Assembly (NCBI GenBank): GCA_026214975.1
Contig: CM047805.1
Coordinates: 114,323,845 to 114,387,844, forward strand
DNA length: 64,000 nt
DNA from: Gentiana macrophylla
Lineage: Eukaryota > Streptophyta > Magnoliopsida > Gentianales > Gentianaceae
Direction: 5' to 3'
Shown here piece after piece: positions 58,679 through 64,000 of this stretch. The first letter of the stretch is position 1; each line of letters opens with the position of its first letter. The notes under the pieces were generated by a model. It did no database searches. It was given only the letters and a program-made list of their open reading frames with translations, and was not told where the DNA came from. The position numbers and the translations under genes are program-made.

Positions 58679-61600
58679 ACAACTTAGTGGTCACGGCATT
58701 GTTTGATACAGGAGCGTCTAATACTTTTGTGTCAACTAAGATAGCTAAGAAGCTTAACTTACCAACGGAACCTTTAAGGAACACCTTGGAGATAACAACA
58801 CCATTAGGGAAAGTGACTAAGGTAACCAAGTTGATGCCGCAAGTAGATGTTCGAGTTGGAACGTATCGTTGCAAGAGTGACTTTACGGTTTTGGACTTTT
58901 CGGATTTTGATGTAATTCTTGGAATAGATTGGCTATCCGAGAATTTTGTCCATTTGGATTGTAGAGAAATGAGAGTAACTTTTAAGATACCCGGGAAATC
59001 AGATAAGACTTATCAGGGTAACGTTTACAAGCCTAGTAAGAAGCGTCACCCTATAATTTCAGCGGTTAAGGCTATAAGAGCTTGTCAGAAAGGTTGTGAA
59101 GGCTACTTGTTGTACGCAGTGGATGTGGAACAAGTGAAGCCTAAGTTAAAGGAGACTCATGTAGTGAGAGAGTACCCTGAGGTGTTTCCAGAAGAGTTAC
59201 CGGGAAACATGCCGGATAGAGAGATTGAATTTGAGATTAAGTTGATACCCGGAGCGGCGCCAGTTGCAAAGGCACCCTATAGAATGGCATCGGCTGAATT
59301 GAAGGAGTTGAAAGCTCAACTTAAGGATATGCTCGAGAGGAATATAATTCAGCCTAGTACTTCGCCTTGGGGAGCCCCAGTGTTGTTTGTCAAGAAGAAA
59401 GATGGTAGCATGAGGATGTGCATAGATTACAGAGCGTTGAACAATCTTACCATTAAGAATAAGTACCCTTTGCCAATGATTGATGATTTGTTTAACCAGT
59501 TGCAAGGCAAAAAAGAGTTTTCTAAGATTGATCTTAGGACGGGGTACCACCAGTTAAAGATCAAGGTAGCAGATATACCGAAGACGGCTTTTAGTACGAG
59601 GTATGGACATTATGAGTTCTTACTCATGCCTTTTGGACTCACTAATGCCCCATCTGCATTTATAGATTTAATGCAGCGTGTTTTCATGCCATACCTGGAT
59701 ATGTTTGTGATAGTATTCATAGATGACATCCTAGTGTACTCTAATGATGAGAAGGAACATGAAGAACACTTAAGGATAGTGTTGGATACTTTAAAGAAGA
59801 ACCAGTTGTATGATAAGTTCTCAAAGTGCGACTTTTGGTTAAACCAAGTTAGTTTCTTGGGTCATGTCATTTCTGGAGATGGTATTATGGTTGATCCCGC
59901 AAAGATTGAAGAAGTTGAGAAGTGGTCCAGACCGACTACCATTTCAGAGGTTAGAAGTTTTCTCGGTTTGGCTGGCTACTATAGGAAGTTTGTACAAGAC
60001 TTCTCAAAGATAGCTACACCACTTACCCGGCTCACTCACAAGGATGTGAAGTTCGAGTGGACCAGTGAGTGTGAAGATGCTTTTCAGACGCTGAAGAAGA
60101 AGTTGACTACAACCCCAGTTTTGGCAGTTCCGGAGATCTTTGATAATTATGACGTTTACACGGATGCTTCGGGACAAGGTTTGGGTTGTGTGTTGATGCA
60201 GGGAGGGAAGGTAATTGCTTATGCATCCAGACAGTTGAAGGTGCATGAGAAGAATTACCCAACCCACGACTTGGAGTTAGAAGCAGTTGTGTTTTCCTTG
60301 AAGATTTGGAGGCACTATTTGTATGGAGTTAAGGCCAGGATCTTCACCGATCACAAGAGCTTGAAGTGTTTCTTTACCCAAGAGAATCTGAATATGAGAC
60401 AAAGAAGATGGCTGGAGTTCATAAAGGATTATGACCTGGAGATTCAGTATCATCCGGGTAAAGCGAATGTGGTAGCGGATGCTTTGAGCAGAAAACCAGT
60501 GTTTGCGGTTTCAAGTCTTGAGGAAATGGCAGAAAGATTAGATGGGCTGAGAATCCGAAGCTTTGATCAGATTGAAGACCGGAAGATTGTGGCACCGTTG
60601 TTAGCAAGGTCTGAGTTGATGGATGACATTCGGGAGAAGCAAGATGAAGACCCAGTTTTGGTTGAATTGAAGCGAGTTGCAAGAGAAAAGCCTACGGTTG
60701 GATATGTGTTAGATAAGAATGGAAAACCTTGGTACCAGGATCGTTTGTGTGTGCCTAATGTTGGTGATTTAAGACCGAGAGTCATGGAAGAGGCACATAG
60801 GGTTGCTTTTGCAGTCCATCCGGGAGCCACTAAAATGTACAGAGACTTGAAGGAAAGGTTTTGGTGGCCCTCGATGAAAGTGGAAATAGCCAAGTTCGTT
60901 GCAGAGTGCGACATTTGTCAGAAGGTTAAAGCAGAACATTGAAGACCAGGAGGAATGCTTAAGCCTTTGGATATCCCAGAATGGAAATGGGATAAGATCA
61001 CTATGGACTTCATCACCGGTTTACCTAAGACGAGAGGCGGTAATGATGCGATTTGGGTGATTGTGGATAGATTGACCAAATCCGCTCATTTCTTACCTTA
61101 TAAGGTTGATATGCCCTTGAAGAAAATGACGACACTATACTTGGATAATATAGTGAAGTTACACGGAGTACCTATCTCGATAGTTTCGGATCGTGATTCG
61201 AGGTTCGTCAGTCGGTTTTGGAAAAGTTTACAAGCAGCTTTCGGAACCAAATTGGATTTGAGTACGGCCTTTCATCCTCAGACAGATGGTCAATCAGAGA
61301 GAACTATCCAAACACTTGAAGATGTGTTGAGAGCTTGTGTTTTGGAAGTAGGTGGATCATGGGATGATTACCTACTAGTAGCAGAGTTTGCTTACAACAA
61401 CAGTTATCATGCAAGTATTGGCATGCCACCGTTTGAAGCATTGTACGGAAGAAAATGTAGAACGCCGCTGTTTTGGGATGAAGTCGGGGAAAGACAAATC
61501 ACCAGGCCGGAATTGGTTGAGCAAGCTAAAGAAAGGGTTCAGTTGGTCAAGAAGAATCTGAAGGCGGCTCAAGATAGACAGAAGAGTTGGGCAGATGTTA

Positions 61601-61854
61601 GAAGGAGACCTCTTGAGTTTGAGGTTGGTGAAAGAGTTTACCTACGAGCTTCACCAATGAAGGGAGTGAAACGCTTTGGTCAAAAGGGAAAGCTAAGCCC
61701 TAGGTACGTTGGACCTTTTGAGATTTTGGAAAAGGTTGGATCGTTGGCATATAAGCTTAAGTTACCAGAATCCATGTCAAGAGTCCACAACGTGTTTCAT
61801 GTCTCGATGTTGAAGAAGTGTTTGACCAAGACGGATGTTGAGACTCTTCGTTGA
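58672..61854 (+). pseudogene. pol of I: protease, RT, RNase H, integrase, one in-frame stop
   Basis: One frame of 1,061 codons with a single TGA at 60940-60942. Protease: [14 protein letters not shown] (residues ~10-25) with the catalytic [36 protein letters not shown] and active site FIDD (near 59720). RNase [25 protein letters not shown]. Integrase zinc finger: [17 protein letters not shown]; core: ITMDFITGLP, IVSDRDSRFVS, FHPQTDGQSERTIQ; C-terminal GPFEIL region. All catalytic motifs look intact. The TGA stands where close relatives have a glutamine in the HQRPGG linker, a change one base away. Its own ATG at 58672 is probably not the natural start (see the intron). Confidence 0.9.
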
Positions 61855-62061
61855 TCCGGAGATTCTTCAAGACAATCTTTTTAGTATGATGAGACACCGA
61901 TCAGAATTTTGGACCGGAAAGAAAAGATGATTAAGAGACGGTTGATTCCTTTGGTTCTGGTGCAATGGAGCAATCATTCACCGGAGGAAGCTACTTGGGC
62001 AGTTGAGGACGATATGATCAGCGAGTTTCCATATTTTATGGACTTACCAGGTATGTTCTAA
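61855..62061 (+). pseudogene. Chromodomain of I
   Basis: After two small shifts at 61855-61900 a frame reads ILDRKEKMIKRRLIPLVLVQW, then SPEEATWAVEDDM, and stops at 62059. This is a chromodomain of chromovirus integrase, thought to steer insertion to histone-marked chromatin. Confidence 0.75.
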
Positions 62062-62080
62062 GTTTCGAGGACGAAATTCC

Positions 62081-62094
62081 TTTAAGGGGGGAAG
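62081..62094 (+). other. Polypurine tract of I
   Basis: TTTAAGGGGGGAAG, two bases before the 3' LTR. Confidence 0.8.
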
Positions 62095-62096
62095 AA

Positions 62097-63089
62097 TGTA
62101 ATATTCCGATTTTCGGGAAAGGGCAGACGTGTCATTTTGTGAAAACGAAATATTGGGTTCGGTTCCTTTTATTCGGAGTTTAATAATTTGGATATTTATA
62201 TGTATATTTTCGAGATATATATAAATATTTAAGGAAAAAAAATCTGATTTAATAAGGGTGATTAAGGAAAATCAGTGCAATTAGGTATTATTGGGATTTT
62301 TCCTATTTAAGGAAATCAACCTAATCAGCCCCTAAAAGTTTTAATCAGATTTTTTCCACCTTCAAATTGCCTTCTGCGTGTGAGAAGAGTGCAATTTAGG
62401 GCTGAGGATTTTTCATCAATTGCTAAGTCGATTCTTGACGGTTTTCAGATCAGAGTCGAGCACCGGAATCGTTGTGAAGAGAGCAACGTTTGGGCTTCAA
62501 AAAGTTGAAGCTTTGATAAGGTATGATTAAGCCCTAGCCTTGTTCTTCTTCGAGTTTGAAGGATTCAAACTCATCAATTCATAGTTTTTATCGTTTACAA
62601 GCGTGTGATCGAATCTAATCTAAGTTTGGATTTATCACATGTTTTCCTGAAAAAGGATCGCTTTGCTCTTTGTTTTTTACGTGGTTTGGAGTTGGAATTT
62701 GCTGCTTAAAAGGTAAGAGGCTCTTCCTACAATTCCAATTATTGTTATTGAGGTTTAGATCAAGATTTATGATGCGTAGATGCAAGAAAGTTATGCTTTT
62801 TCGTTGATCAAAGGATCATAGATGTTTAGATATGTTTTCTACGTTTTACTGAGTTGAAATCAATGTTAATTAGGTTAGAAACGATTCAGAAATCGAGTTG
62901 TGAAGATTTTAGCATTTTGGGAAAAACCCAGTCGGACGGGCGTCTGCACTAGGCAGACGGGCGTCTGAGACCTTAGTAACTCAAACGGGCTTCTAAAATA
63001 GGTAGACCGGCGTTTGAGGTCAGACTTTTGATTCAGGATGTAGCTGTTTTTGACAGACGGGCGTCTGAGGTTAGTGGACGGGCGTCCAG
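62097..63089 (+). repeat. 3' LTR of I, first 993 bases
   Basis: Nearly identical to 54897-55889. It is interrupted after GGCGTCCAG by the start of element J. Confidence 0.9.
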
Positions 63090-64000
63090 TGTTAAGGCCA
63101 TATTTATATGATTATTAAAGGTTTATTTCATTATTATTTTCCCCACATTTGCGTAATTTATAAAGAATTAAGGGTTTAAGTGTAATTATTTAATAAAGAT
63201 GATTTTAAGAGGGTTGTATGCAAAATTGATGATTTTAAGTGTTTAATTTAATGGAATTATTATTATTTGGATTTTATTACATTTTTGCATTGTTTATTTA
63301 TCATGTAGGAGTTAATTTTCGTGCATATAATGAGGATAAATGAAGCTCAAGTCGAATTATAAGAGATAGAGTTGGAATTGGCTTGACGAAATTGGATAAA
63401 GATGAAGAGATCCGATCCTCGGCCAGCTCAAACGGGCGTCTTCACGATCTTGAACGAAGTCCCGTAAGTGAATCAAGCGTCCATGCAAAGTCGAAATCGT
63501 ATTTTACATTCGAGAGAGTTCGGACGGAGGATGAACGAGCGTTTACTCAGCGTCCAGGCATTCTGGACGGGCGTCCGGATATTCAGACGAGCGTCCGTTG
63601 CCGACTTAGTCATAACCGACCCAAAACTCTATATATAGCAGCAGCCTCTTAACCCTAATTCATACCACATAATTGAGATCGCAACTTTACACCAAAAAGC
63701 TGCGGCCCAAGCCTTTTTACGCAGAGATGAACTTCTCAACCCAACAATCATATTCAACATGATTGTTGGCTAAAACTTTGCTGCGTGAGTCGACGGAGGA
63801 AGCCCATTATCAACACAACCAACTAGAGGAGTTCGATGCTTGATGTTTAGTGAGTTTAATTCATAGTTTTTCATTACTTTGGATCTGTTTTGTATTGTTT
63901 AAGTTTTATTGAATTAAGATTTGATGAAACGATCTAGGTTTATTTTATGCTTGAATGATTATATGAAAGTATATTATTTGAGTTCTATTTTGTTCAAAGT
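63090..64000 (+). repeat. Element J: start of an LTR inserted into I
   Basis: Begins TGTTAAGGCC at the point where the LTR of I breaks. It is AT-rich, then has a GGGCGTC cluster (63430-63600) and a strong TATA box (CTCTATATATAGC, 63630-63642). Its design (AT-rich start, GC motif cluster, TATA, then leader) resembles LTR A, suggesting an Athila-type LTR. It runs out of the window. An 89-codon frame at 63383-63652 is probably chance. Confidence 0.6.
63430..63642 (+). promoter_or_regulatory. GGGCGTC motif cluster and TATA box in LTR J
   Basis: AAACGGGCGTC (63429), GACGGGCGTCCG (63567) and related AAGCGTCC, CAGCGTCC and GAGCGTCCG sites lie within 170 bases upstream of TATATATAG at 63633-63641. 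Promoter role inferred from layout. Confidence 0.55.

Larger units (their letters stand above)
54897..63089 (+). mobile_element. Element I: Ty3 chromovirus, nearly open pol
   Basis: 5' LTR 54897-57120, tRNA-Met-type primer site, gag, protease-RT-RNase H-integrase, chromodomain, polypurine tract, and the start of the 3' LTR (62097-63089), which is cut by element J. The C-terminal chromodomain and RT motifs point to a chromovirus (Tekay/Del-like). The LTR copies are very similar over 990 bases, so it is one of the younger elements here. It inserted into the 5' LTR of H. Confidence 0.9.

Noticed and set aside
63383..63652. 89-codon open frame in LTR J
   Set aside because: It overlaps the motif cluster and TATA box; nothing suggests coding.

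Overview
The window looks like a repeat-dense, heterochromatin-type stretch of a flowering-plant nuclear genome, probably a dicot. About 90% of it is LTR retrotransposon sequence: Ty3/gypsy Athila-lineage elements, a Ty3 chromovirus and several Ty1/copia elements, with tRNA-Asp or tRNA-Met primer-binding sites. These are nested, truncated, frameshifted or recombined into one another. I see no bacterial-type gene, rRNA, tRNA or CRISPR. Species and chromosome cannot be fixed from the sequence.

Layout, with elements named A to J here: A (1-6117, +) is the 3' part of a decayed Athila element. B (6118-13951, -) is an Athila-type derivative without reverse transcriptase or integrase. 13952-14452 holds unassigned coding debris. 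C (14453-21215, -) is a decayed copia element carrying a solo LTR (17425-19176) in its integrase. D (22081-27111, +) is a copia element with a 5-bp target duplication and an inverted piece of its own LTR inside it. E (30234-37145, -) is a copia pol fragment interrupted by F (31056-35750, +), a coding-poor LTR element with an intact target duplication. G (37146-51232, +) is a large Athila element with gag-pol plus two tandem 3' accessory ORFs. H (52865-54896, -) is a gag-only copia derivative. I (54897-63089, +) is a chromovirus with a nearly open pol. J (63090-64000+) is the start of another LTR inserted into the 3' LTR of I.

Three islands are not explained by retroelements: 21216-22080, 27112-30233 and 51233-52864. 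They share two duplicated non-coding blocks (block 1 at 21216 and 29905, block 2 at 27632 and 52231), so they look like pieces of an old host duplication pushed apart by insertions. The third island holds the only convincing host gene: a two-exon gene on the minus strand (51530-51989) for an 87-residue secreted cysteine-rich, defensin-like peptide. Block 2 lies directly upstream of it.

The most interesting signals are: palindromic GGATCGATCC sites that recur upstream of the LTR TATA box of G and again upstream of each of its two accessory ORFs; a candidate 76- or 91-nt intron exactly at the gag/protease border of I that joins two frames in register; and a GGGCGTC-type motif shared by LTRs of unrelated families (A, I and J). 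Relative ages follow from the nesting: F is younger than E; J is younger than I, which is younger than H; the solo LTR is younger than C.
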